From Candidatus Bipolaricaulota bacterium (GTDB lineage Bacteria; Bipolaricaulota; Bipolaricaulia; Bipolaricaulales; Bipolaricaulaceae), in assembly GCA_027027485.1 (NCBI GenBank), contig JALVLL010000263.1, positions 1-19,717 on the forward strand: a stretch of 19,717 nucleotides of DNA. The letters run 5' to 3'. Of this stretch, positions 7,382 through 13,837 are shown one piece after another; position 1 is the first letter of the stretch, and each line of letters starts with the position of its first letter. A program made the position numbers and the translations under genes. The notes under the pieces are model-generated. The model ran no database searches. It had not been told where the DNA came from and saw only the letters and a program-made list of their open reading frames with translations.

Positions 7382-8692
7382 TCAGCCACCGACCAGCTCC
7401 AGGTAATCCTTGAGGCCCTGGTCGATCTTCTCCTTGGCCTCGGCCAAAGCCTTTTCCACAGGGGTCCCTCCGAGGATGGCCTCAACGGCGTCCTCGATGA
7501 AGGTGCGGGCTTCCAGGAAGTTGCCCATCAGGGCGCCCTGGGTGGCGGTGATCAATTGAGTTGCCTGGAGCTGGTCGAGGGCGGTGCGGTGGTTGGGGTG
7601 GGTCACGAACCAACCCTCTTTATCCAAGATGTCGACCGCGGACTTCCTGATGGGGAAGTAGCCGGTGCCCTGGTGCCAACGGATGGTCTGGGCCACCTGG
7701 GTCATCCAAACCACGAAGGTGGCCGCGGCCTTGAGCTCCTCGTCCGGATGGCCCCCCGTGATCCACAGGGCACCTCCACCGATCACCACCCCGTGACGGC
7801 CGAACTTCGCGGAGACGGGAAGGAACGCGGTACCGAGTTCAAACCCCTGCTCCACTGCGGCGTTCTCCATCCGGGTGACGTCCGAGGTGGAGGAGATGAG
7901 CATGGCGGACTGGCCGGAGATGAAGATCTGGCGGGCCTGAGACCAGTTCTCCCGGCCGGGATTGACCCAGAGACCCTCGTCGTAGAGCTTCTTCCACCAG
8001 GACATGATCTCGATGGCCGCGGGATCCAAGAGGTTGATCTCGGTGGCGTAACCGGCCCGGCCGTTTTGGTTGTTCACCAGGTCCACCCCGGCCTCGGCCA
8101 TCCACTGCTCGAAGAACCACGAGTGCAGTGGCCAAGTGATGCCGTACTTCGCCACCCCGGCTTCGACGATCTTCTTGCTGATCTCGTAGATGTCCTCGAA
8201 GGTCGGCTCGCGGGGCATCTCCACGCCCACGGCATCGAGCATGGTCTTGTTGTAGTAGAGGATTGGGTTGGAAGAGTTCCACGGCATGCAGAAGAGCTTG
8301 CCGCCGATGCGGTAGTAGTTCAATGCAGCGTCGATATAGTCCTCCCATGGGACGATAAGCCCGTATTTGTCGATGAGTTTCTCCAGGGAGACGAAGATAC
8401 CGGAGTCCAGGTTCATCTGCGTGCCGACCTCGAAGGAGTGGACGATGTGAGGGGGATTTCCGGCCCGGGCCGCCGCGAGGGCCGCGTTAAGGGTGTCGCG
8501 GTAGGAACCCTTGTATTCCACGGTCACCTCGATCCAGGGGTGGGTGAGGTTGAAGTCGGCCACCATCCGCTCGATGAACGGAACGCGCCAGCCGCCCATG
8601 GCGTGCCAGAAGGTGACCTTGATCTTGCCCTCGGCGAGCGCGCCCCCGCCGACCGCCAATACCGCCAAAAACAGGACAAAGAACTTCCTCAT
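7382..8692 (-). CDS. ugpB: UgpB-like extracellular solute-binding protein (first complete set)
   Basis: This is the 436-residue secreted binding protein of the left-hand importer. The frame can be extended to a GTG at 8701, but the SD AAGGAGG would then be only one base away; the ATG at 8692 has proper spacing and gives the signal peptide MRKFFVLFLAVLAVGGGALA. Mature-protein motifs match UgpB: TFWHAMGG at 27-34, FEVGT with Glu88, PWNSSNPILYYNK at 137-149, GGGALWI, and HQGTGYFPIRK near the C-terminal third. It is followed by a strong hairpin and then ugpA. The gene directly follows deoR in the same operon. G3P or a glycerophosphodiester is the likely ligand, inferred from family and neighbours. 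Confidence 0.95.
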   Translation of the reverse strand: MRKFFVLFLAVLAVGGGALAEGKIKVTFWHAMGGWRVPFIERMVADFNLTHPWIEVTVEYKGSYRDTLNAALAAARAGNPPHIVHSFEVGTQMNLDSGIFVSLEKLIDKYGLIVPWEDYIDAALNYYRIGGKLFCMPWNSSNPILYYNKTMLDAVGVEMPREPTFEDIYEISKKIVEAGVAKYGITWPLHSWFFEQWMAEAGVDLVNNQNGRAGYATEINLLDPAAIEIMSWWKKLYDEGLWVNPGRENWSQARQIFISGQSAMLISSTSDVTRMENAAVEQGFELGTAFLPVSAKFGRHGVVIGGGALWITGGHPDEELKAAATFVVWMTQVAQTIRWHQGTGYFPIRKSAVDILDKEGWFVTHPNHRTALDQLQATQLITATQGALMGNFLEARTFIEDAVEAILGGTPVEKALAEAKEKIDQGLKDYLELVGG

Positions 8693-8759
8693 CCGAACCA
8701 CACCTCCTTAAAAGATGTTAGGCATTGCTGCCCGAAAAACGAAGGTCCGTCCGGCGCCC

Positions 8760-8771
8760 ATCACCTCCTTA
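8760..8771 (-). promoter_or_regulatory. Orphan anti-SD-complementary site upstream of ugpB
   Basis: Directly at the deoR stop codon the minus strand reads TAAGGAGGTGAT. This is a 12-base perfect complement of the usual 16S rRNA 3' tail, yet no convincing gene starts there. The ugpB ATG lies 67 bases further on with its own SD. An ATG starting at 8761 would open a 17-codon reading frame ending at 8708, but it is only two bases from GGAGG. The site may act as a ribosome standby or loading site. Confidence 0.4.
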
Positions 8772-9530
8772 CACGGTATATAGTTCCAGGTCCAGCTCGG
8801 AGAGGGTCCGAGCCAGTTCCTGGTCCAACCCGGAATCGGTGATGATCACATCGATCTCGGACAAATCCGCGATCTTCCCGTGGGCAACGACGCCGAATTT
8901 GGTGTGATCCGCGAGGATCACCCGCCGACGCGAGTGACGCAGGATCTCGGCGGCGGTGTCGGCTTCCTCCAGCGAGGGGATCGTCACCCCGTGCTCCAGC
9001 GAGATCCCGTTGGCACCCAGGAAAGCGATGTCGAAGTAAACGTCCTCGAGGGCCCCTTTCGCCAGACGCCCCACCATGGCGAAGGAGACCCCGCGCAGAT
9101 ACCCACCCACCACATACACGTCCACGCCCCGGATATGGGTGAGCTCCATGGCGTGGTTGAGGGCGTTGGTGAATACCCGCAGGCCCATATCCGGCGGAAG
9201 GGCCTTCACGAGCTGCATGGTGGTGGAGCCGTTCCCGATGAAGATGGCCATCCCGGGCTCGATGAGCTCCACGGCCTTTTGGGCGATGCGGCGCTTCTCC
9301 TCGATGTTGAGATGGGCCTTCTCCTGGTAGGAAGGCTCGGCAGTGACCCACTCCTTCACCATGGCGCCGCCGTGGATCCGCACGAGCTTCCCCTCCCGCG
9401 CCAGGGCGTTGAGATCGTTGCGGATGGTCATGGGGGAAACGGAAAAAAGTTGGGATAGCTCGGAGGTTTTCACGACCCCCCGTTTACGGAGCTCCTCGAG
9501 GATGAGGCGACGCCTCTGTTCCGTGAGCAT
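8769..9530 (-). CDS. DeoR/GlpR-family transcriptional repressor
   Basis: This 253-residue regulator has an N-terminal winged helix-turn-helix (residues about 5-56; helix-turn-helix around TSELSQLFSVSPMTIRNDL, then the wing motif RIHGGA at 51-56) and a C-terminal sugar-phosphate-sensing DeoR domain. The effector-loop region IGNGSTT lies at 98-104. The frame can begin at a TTG at 9569, but the -10 box of the promoter lies at 9560-9565, just inside that extension. The ATG at 9530, giving the typical MLTEQRR start and family length, is therefore chosen. It heads the left-hand operon with ugpB, ugpA, ugpE and GDPD. By analogy with GlpR the inducer is probably G3P or another phosphorylated product of glycerophosphodiester breakdown; this is inference. 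Confidence 0.93.
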   Translation of the reverse strand: MLTEQRRRLILEELRKRGVVKTSELSQLFSVSPMTIRNDLNALAREGKLVRIHGGAMVKEWVTAEPSYQEKAHLNIEEKRRIAQKAVELIEPGMAIFIGNGSTTMQLVKALPPDMGLRVFTNALNHAMELTHIRGVDVYVVGGYLRGVSFAMVGRLAKGALEDVYFDIAFLGANGISLEHGVTIPSLEEADTAAEILRHSRRRVILADHTKFGVVAHGKIADLSEIDVIITDSGLDQELARTLSELDLELYTV

Positions 9531-9557
9531 TTCGCTTTGTTTCCTTTTGTTGCGAAA
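9527..9557 (-). promoter_or_regulatory. Putative DeoR operator at the deoR promoter (autoregulation)
   Basis: A 31-base A/G-rich element on the minus strand begins TTTCGCAA, continues with AAAAGGAAA and ends GCGAAATGC, where ATG is the deoR start codon. It matches the element at 15366-15396 at 25 of 31 positions. Read on the plus strand it shows the TTTCG...TTTG...TTTCC periodicity typical of DeoR-family operators. It starts two bases after the -10 box, so a bound repressor would cover the transcription start. Confidence 0.65.
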
Positions 9558-9559
9558 CG

Positions 9560-9588
9560 ATTCTATCAACTTTCCTTTTTAAATTCAA
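9560..9588 (-). promoter_or_regulatory. Promoter of the deoR-ugpBAE operon
   Basis: The minus strand carries TTGAAT at 9588-9583, a 17-base spacer and TAGAAT at 9565-9560. Predicted transcription starts near 9553, giving a leader of roughly 20-25 bases before the deoR ATG at 9530. It lies in the short gap after the SDR stop, and no terminator is visible, so read-through from the upstream operon is also possible. Confidence 0.7.
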
Positions 9589-9591
9589 CTC

Positions 9592-10356
9592 TCAAAAGTA
9601 GTAGACCGTGATACCGCCATCCACCACGATGTTGGCGCCGTTTATCCAACCGGATTCATCCGATGCCAAAAATAAGGCCACATTCACGACATCCATCGGC
9701 TTCCCGAACCTCCCCAGGGGGATACGGTTCAGGCGCAGGGCGCGCTTCTCCGGATCGGTAAAGAGCTTCTCGAGGAGCGGCGTGAGGATGGGCCCGGGGG
9801 ATATGGCATTCACCCGGACACCCTTGCGGCCGAACTGCACCGCCAAGGATCGGGTGAGGGCGATCACGGCCCCCTTGCTCGCGGTATAGGCGTCCTGAGG
9901 GACGGTGCAGCCCATCAGGGCCACGAACGAAGCCACGTTTATCACCGATCCCCCTCCAGCGCGGATCAGGGCCGGGATCCCGTACTTGCAACAGAACGCC
10001 ACTCCCTTCACGTTCACAGCGAAAACCCTATCCCAGATGGCTTCATCCATGTCCAAGACCGAGGCATCTTCGTCGGGCATGATCCCCGCGTTGTTGTAAA
10101 GGACATCTATTTTCCCGAAAGTCCCTTCGCCGATCTCTATCGCCTTCTTCACATCCGCTTCCCTGGCCACGTCCCCGGGCACAGCGATGGCCTCGCCCCC
10201 TTTCCCTTTAATCACCTCCACGGTCTCTTCCACGGCATCGCCGCGGATGTCGTTGGCGATTATCTTCGCCCCCTCCGCGGCGAAGCGGATAGCGGCTTCC
10301 CGACCCATGCCTCCGCCCGCACCGGTAATGAATACCACTTTGTCCTTAAGTCTCAT
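9592..10356 (-). CDS. Short-chain dehydrogenase/reductase (FabG-like, classical SDR)
   Basis: This 254-residue protein is a classical Rossmann-fold oxidoreductase. It has the cofactor loop TGAGGGMG at 11-18, NNAG at 88-91, catalytic Ser143, Tyr157 and Lys161 (YTASK), and the PGPILT segment after the active site. The C-terminus ends in the usual GANIVVDGG region followed by ITVYYF. Asp36 in the ANDIRG segment after beta-2 suggests NAD(H) preference. The substrate cannot be told from sequence. It is the last gene of the right-hand operon; its ATG overlaps the amidotransferase stop (ATGA) and a GGAGAGGGAGGG SD precedes it. Context suggests a polyol or the alcohol released from a glycerophosphodiester as substrate, but this is weak. 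Confidence 0.93.
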   Translation of the reverse strand: MRLKDKVVFITGAGGGMGREAAIRFAAEGAKIIANDIRGDAVEETVEVIKGKGGEAIAVPGDVAREADVKKAIEIGEGTFGKIDVLYNNAGIMPDEDASVLDMDEAIWDRVFAVNVKGVAFCCKYGIPALIRAGGGSVINVASFVALMGCTVPQDAYTASKGAVIALTRSLAVQFGRKGVRVNAISPGPILTPLLEKLFTDPEKRALRLNRIPLGRFGKPMDVVNVALFLASDESGWINGANIVVDGGITVYYF

Positions 10357-11228
10357 CCCTCCCTCTCCTTTCGCCGCGGGACCACCAGGTAATCCACCCA
10401 GTTCCGTAACTCCCGCTGGCGGATCCTGGGGTCCAGGAGGTCATCGCCCACCCCGAGCTCGGCCCGGAGATCCTCGGAATCGGGGTTCTCGTGTAAAGCG
10501 AGCATCTTCTCGGCGTAGCGATAGACCTCCTCCTCGTCCGAAAAGAAGCCCTCGGACACCAACGCCGGTGCCCTGGCCATCACGAGCTTCGCCATCTCGC
10601 CCAGGTCGTATTCGGGATGGTATTGAGTGGCCCAGAAAACCCCGTTCCGGTAACGTACCTCCAGGGCCTGAACCCTGGTATGTTGGTTTGTGGCGAGGAG
10701 CCTTCCCCCCGGAGGAAGCTCCGCCACCTCATCGAGATGCATGATGAAACCACAGTACACGTCGGGTTTGCCCTTCAAAAGAAGGGACCTTTTGCCCTCT
10801 TCGGTCTTGGTGATGCCCCTGGCGATGCCCCACTCGCGCCCCTTGGGGTTCCGTCTCACTACCCCGCCAGCTGCCACCGCAGCCATCTGTATCCCCCAAC
10901 AGCTCCCGTAACACGGGACCCCTATCTCGTACACCTGGCGGGCGAGCTCTATCTGCCGTTTCACCCGGGGATCGTGGGTGTGGTATATGGTGAGGTCCGA
11001 GCCGGTCCAGATGATGCCGTCGTAGCCTTCGAGCTCCTCCCGTGTGGGCAGAGGCTTATCCAGATCGGCGATGAAACAGATATCCATCTCACAGCCGGGC
11101 ACGTACTCCAACAGGAATTTGCGGAACATATCGTGGGGATGCCCGGCCCCCACGGCATCGAACCTCTCCCGGCTTTTTTCGGGGTAACAGTTAAATATAC
11201 AAAAGCGCAGTCTTCGGCCCTCGACCAT
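10353..11228 (-). CDS. Class I glutamine amidotransferase-like (GATase1) protein
   Basis: This 291-residue protein has a stand-alone triad-type GATase1 domain. The nucleophile elbow YGSCWG places Cys110, and QYHPEYD provides His204 and Glu206. The domain is set in longer N- and C-terminal extensions, with no attached synthetase. The start is taken as the ATG at 11228, which has a GGGAGGGG SD; an ATG nine codons upstream (11255) lies inside the end of the GDPD gene. A 10-base gap separates it from the GDPD gene and it overlaps the SDR gene by ATGA. It could hydrolyse gamma-glutamyl compounds or act as amidase with an unknown partner. No partner synthetase is visible nearby, so function is unassigned. 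Confidence 0.88.
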   Translation of the reverse strand: MVEGRRLRFCIFNCYPEKSRERFDAVGAGHPHDMFRKFLLEYVPGCEMDICFIADLDKPLPTREELEGYDGIIWTGSDLTIYHTHDPRVKRQIELARQVYEIGVPCYGSCWGIQMAAVAAGGVVRRNPKGREWGIARGITKTEEGKRSLLLKGKPDVYCGFIMHLDEVAELPPGGRLLATNQHTRVQALEVRYRNGVFWATQYHPEYDLGEMAKLVMARAPALVSEGFFSDEEEVYRYAEKMLALHENPDSEDLRAELGVGDDLLDPRIRQRELRNWVDYLVVPRRKEREG

Positions 11229-11238
11229 CGTCCCCTCC

Positions 11239-12063
11239 CTAAGCCTCAGCATCACCGAGCTTGCGGAGAAGGGATGACAGACGATGAGGAAAATCCGTTA
11301 TGAGACCCTTGACCCCGAGCTCTATCATCCGCCGCATCTCCTCTTCCTCGTTTACCCCGTAGACGATCACCTCGACTCCCTTTCCCTTGAGCTCTTTTAC
11401 CGTCTCGATGCCGAGCCAGTTCGGGATGTTGTAAGTCTTGAAGTGGAAACCGCTCCAGTCGATGGGCTTGTCCGGAGGCCACCCTACCAGGGCCTGGACC
11501 TCCAGCTCGGGCCACTCCGCTTCCACTTTACGAAGCCAACCGTGATCGAAGGAGGAAATGACCACCAAATCCTTTACTCCCAGGCGATCGATGAGCCGAA
11601 GCGCGGCCTCCACGATGGGGAACTTGTCCATGGGGGGTGGGACCCACTTGAGTTCCACGTTCACCCGGAAGCCGTTCTCCTTGCTGAAGAGGAGGGCTTC
11701 CTCCAGGGTGGGGATCTTCTCGCCCCGGTACGACTCGAGGTCCTCGGGCGATACGTTTCCCGCCGCGATCTCGCCGAAGGGGTCGGATTCCACGAACCAG
11801 GAACCCGCGTCCAAGCGCCTGAGCTCCTCCAGAGTGAAGGAGGTAACCACCCAGGGCGCCCGGTCCGGGAAAACCTCCTTGGCGTTCGTTTTGTTGATGA
11901 GATAATCATCGTGGAAGAGGATCAGTACTCCATCCCGGGTCACCGAGACATCCAACTCCCACATGTCGGCCCCGACCTCCAAGGCCTTACGGGCAGCGGC
12001 GATGGTGTTCTCCGGGGCGAGGCTCCTGGCTCCCGCATGGGCGATATTCAAAACTCTCCTCAT
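11239..12063 (-). CDS. ugpQ: Cytoplasmic GDPD-family phosphodiesterase, UgpQ-like (HA in place of HR)
   Basis: This 274-residue cytoplasmic protein belongs to the GDPD family and resembles E. coli UgpQ, including ARSLAPENTIAA at 12-23, ELDVSVTRDG at 36-45, LFHDD at 49-53, RRLDAGSW at 82-89 and VELK with Glu137. Catalytic His9 and His51 and metal ligands Glu36, Asp38 and Glu137 are kept. The Arg that normally follows the first His is Ala10, although an Arg occurs three residues later. The start at 12063 forms an ATGA overlap with ugpE and has a GAGGGA SD; a longer open frame upstream is not used. It should cleave imported glycerophosphodiesters to G3P, as UgpQ does in E. coli; the missing Arg leaves substrate specificity open. 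Confidence 0.9.
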   Translation of the reverse strand: MRRVLNIAHAGARSLAPENTIAAARKALEVGADMWELDVSVTRDGVLILFHDDYLINKTNAKEVFPDRAPWVVTSFTLEELRRLDAGSWFVESDPFGEIAAGNVSPEDLESYRGEKIPTLEEALLFSKENGFRVNVELKWVPPPMDKFPIVEAALRLIDRLGVKDLVVISSFDHGWLRKVEAEWPELEVQALVGWPPDKPIDWSGFHFKTYNIPNWLGIETVKELKGKGVEVIVYGVNEEEEMRRMIELGVKGLITDFPHRLSSLLRKLGDAEA

Positions 12064-12890
12064 TTTTCCCTCGCGAGCACGAAACCTTTGGTAAACTGTT
12101 CTTGTAAGAGCGCGAACACTATGAGCGGAGGGATCATGGCGAGGATCACCGCTGCCATCACCAGCCCCCAATCCGTTGCTTCCATCGCGGTCATCGTGCT
12201 CTTGAGCCCCACCTGGATTACCTGTCTCGAGCTCTCACGGATTATCACCAGCGGCCAGAGGTATTGGTTCCACATGTATATGAACTGAATAAGGGCGAAC
12301 GCCCCGATAACGTTCCACGAAAGCGGCAAAAGGACGTTCCACAGGAAGCGCAACGGTCCCGCCCCATCGACCCTGGCTGCATCCGCTAGATCGGGGGGGA
12401 TGCTGGAGAAGTGCTGCCTGAAAAGGAAGACTCCCGTGGCACTGGCCATAAAGGGGAAGATCAAAGCCGCATAGGTGTTTCCCAGGCCGAGTTTGGAGAC
12501 CAAATTGAACAAAGCTATGATCATTATTTCCGTCGGCATCATCAAGGTGAAGAGGATGAAGTAAAAAATGGGCGCCTTTAAGGGGAAGTCGAAGTAAACG
12601 ATCGCCAGCCCGGCCAGCATCGAGAGCAGCGTTTTGGCCACCGTAACGGCGACGGAAACTATCATGCTGTTTTTCATATAGATGCCTATACGGTATTGGT
12701 TCCAGGCACGGCCGTAGTTATCCAACATGGCCTTCACTGAGCCGAAACCGAGTACGGGCGGATAACTGAAGACCTGATCCCTCGTTTGGGTTGATTTGAA
12801 GAAGGCGACCAATACGGGGGAAGCAACGGTGAAAACCACGGAGATAAGCGCCATGTGAATCAGGAAGACTTTGAGACGCCTTCGCCTCAT
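12060..12890 (-). CDS. ugpE: ABC transporter permease, UgpE-like (second set)
   Basis: This 276-residue inner-membrane permease is the second UgpE. The start is taken as the ATG at 12890, one base after the ugpA stop (TAAGATG), with a GGAGGGG SD six bases upstream. Earlier in-frame starts (GTG at 12923 and two ATGs) lie inside ugpA and lack that spacing. It shares with the first UgpE the blocks KSTQT, FSYPP, TLMMP, FMASATGVFLFRQHF, MWNQYLWPLVII and the coupling loop LADAARVDGAGPLRFLW. It ends with LLQEQFTKGFVLAREK. The 3' end overlaps the GDPD start (ATGA), the same junction as in the first set, so the two modules look duplicated. Confidence 0.95.
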   Translation of the reverse strand: MRRRRLKVFLIHMALISVVFTVASPVLVAFFKSTQTRDQVFSYPPVLGFGSVKAMLDNYGRAWNQYRIGIYMKNSMIVSVAVTVAKTLLSMLAGLAIVYFDFPLKAPIFYFILFTLMMPTEIMIIALFNLVSKLGLGNTYAALIFPFMASATGVFLFRQHFSSIPPDLADAARVDGAGPLRFLWNVLLPLSWNVIGAFALIQFIYMWNQYLWPLVIIRESSRQVIQVGLKSTMTAMEATDWGLVMAAVILAMIPPLIVFALLQEQFTKGFVLAREK

Positions 12891-12891
12891 C

Positions 12892-13782
12892 TTACGCCCC
12901 TCCATAATGGACATGGCGTCCACTCGTGCGGAACTGGATCAACGTCAGAACGACGACCCCCAAAAAGAGTATCAGGGATTGGGCTGCAGCCGAGCCCGTC
13001 CGGTAATATTCGAACCCCTCGCGGTAAAGGTTGTAGATCAGGATGTTGGTGGCATTGAAGGGACCGCCTTTCGTCATCACGTCTACAATGGGGAAGATGT
13101 CGAAGAAGGCATAGGTGATGTTGGTGATGAGGAGGAAGAAGGTTATCGGCGAAAGGAGGGGGAAGGTCACGGACCAGAACCGGCGCCAGTAATTGGCCCC
13201 ATCGATCAGTGCGGCCTCCAGAACGTCGGTATTGAGGTTCTGCAGGGCCGCCAGATAGAAGGCGATGTTATAGCCGAGGTTCTTCCAAATGCTGGCGACG
13301 ATGATGATGAAGACGGCCAGGAAGGGATCCCCAAGCCAATTGGGAGCGATGTGTAAGGTGAGCGAGAGAAGATAGTTCACTATCCCATATCCCGGGGAAA
13401 AGAGGAAGAGCCAAACTATGCCCGCGATGGCGGGCGAGATGGCATAAGGCCATATGAGGAGCAAGCGGTAAAGCCTGGCTCCGCGGATTTTCTGGTTCGC
13501 GAGAACGGAGATGGCTAGGGAGATCCCCAGGCCACCGATGACCACCGCCGTTGTGACGATCAGTGTCACGACGATGCTATGGATGTAATCCGGGTTGTGG
13601 AATAGGTCGCTGAAGTTGGCGAAACCGACGAAGGTCTTCCTGAGTCCCAGGAACGCGACGCGGTATAGGGATAATCTGAACGTCTGGAATACAGGATAGT
13701 ACAGGAACACAACGAGAATCGCCAGTGTCGGCGCCAGGAGCAGAAACGGGAAGAGCCTTCCTTTGAATCTAGCTTGATGCAT
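12892..13782 (-). CDS. ugpA: ABC transporter permease, UgpA-like (second set)
   Basis: This 296-residue inner-membrane permease is the second UgpA. It shares long blocks with the first copy: LYYPVFQ, KIRGARLYRLLLIWPYAISPAIAG near 98-121, WKNLGYNIAFYLAALQN, the coupling loop VLEAALIDGANYWRRFW at 187-203 (Leu replaces the usual Arg after EAA), and VDVMTKGGPFNATNILIYNLYR. The ATG at 13782 has no recognisable SD: the preceding bases are the T-rich tail and arm of the intergenic hairpin. Either translation starts inefficiently or depends on structure. The ugpE gene follows after one base. Confidence 0.94.
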   Translation of the reverse strand: MHQARFKGRLFPFLLLAPTLAILVVFLYYPVFQTFRLSLYRVAFLGLRKTFVGFANFSDLFHNPDYIHSIVVTLIVTTAVVIGGLGISLAISVLANQKIRGARLYRLLLIWPYAISPAIAGIVWLFLFSPGYGIVNYLLSLTLHIAPNWLGDPFLAVFIIIVASIWKNLGYNIAFYLAALQNLNTDVLEAALIDGANYWRRFWSVTFPLLSPITFFLLITNITYAFFDIFPIVDVMTKGGPFNATNILIYNLYREGFEYYRTGSAAAQSLILFLGVVVLTLIQFRTSGRHVHYGGA

Positions 13783-13791
13783 TTTTGCAAA

Positions 13792-13822
13792 AGGGGCCGG
13801 ATGGAGATCCCATCCGGCCCCT
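13792..13822 (-). terminator. Hairpin between ugpB and ugpA of the second set
   Basis: Arms 13792-13804 and 13810-13822 (AGGGGCCGGATGG and its exact complement) form a 13-bp stem with a 5-base loop, 15 bases after the ugpB stop. On the minus strand it is followed by TTTTGC. It resembles an intrinsic terminator with a short U tract. Partial termination or protection of the ugpB mRNA 3' end is likely because ugpA starts only 9 bases later. Position matches the hairpin at 7343-7368. Confidence 0.8.
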
Positions 13823-13837
13823 ATCCCGTTCTACTTT

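Noticed and set aside
8708..8761. Seventeen-codon reading frame (MGAGRTFVFRAAMPNIF) before ugpB
   Set aside because: The SD is only two bases from the ATG and the peptide looks arbitrary; kept only as part of the orphan-SD observation.
10209..10217. Another GGAGGTGAT match on the minus strand
   Set aside because: It lies inside the SDR coding frame (VEVI codons) and is expected by chance; not upstream of a gene.
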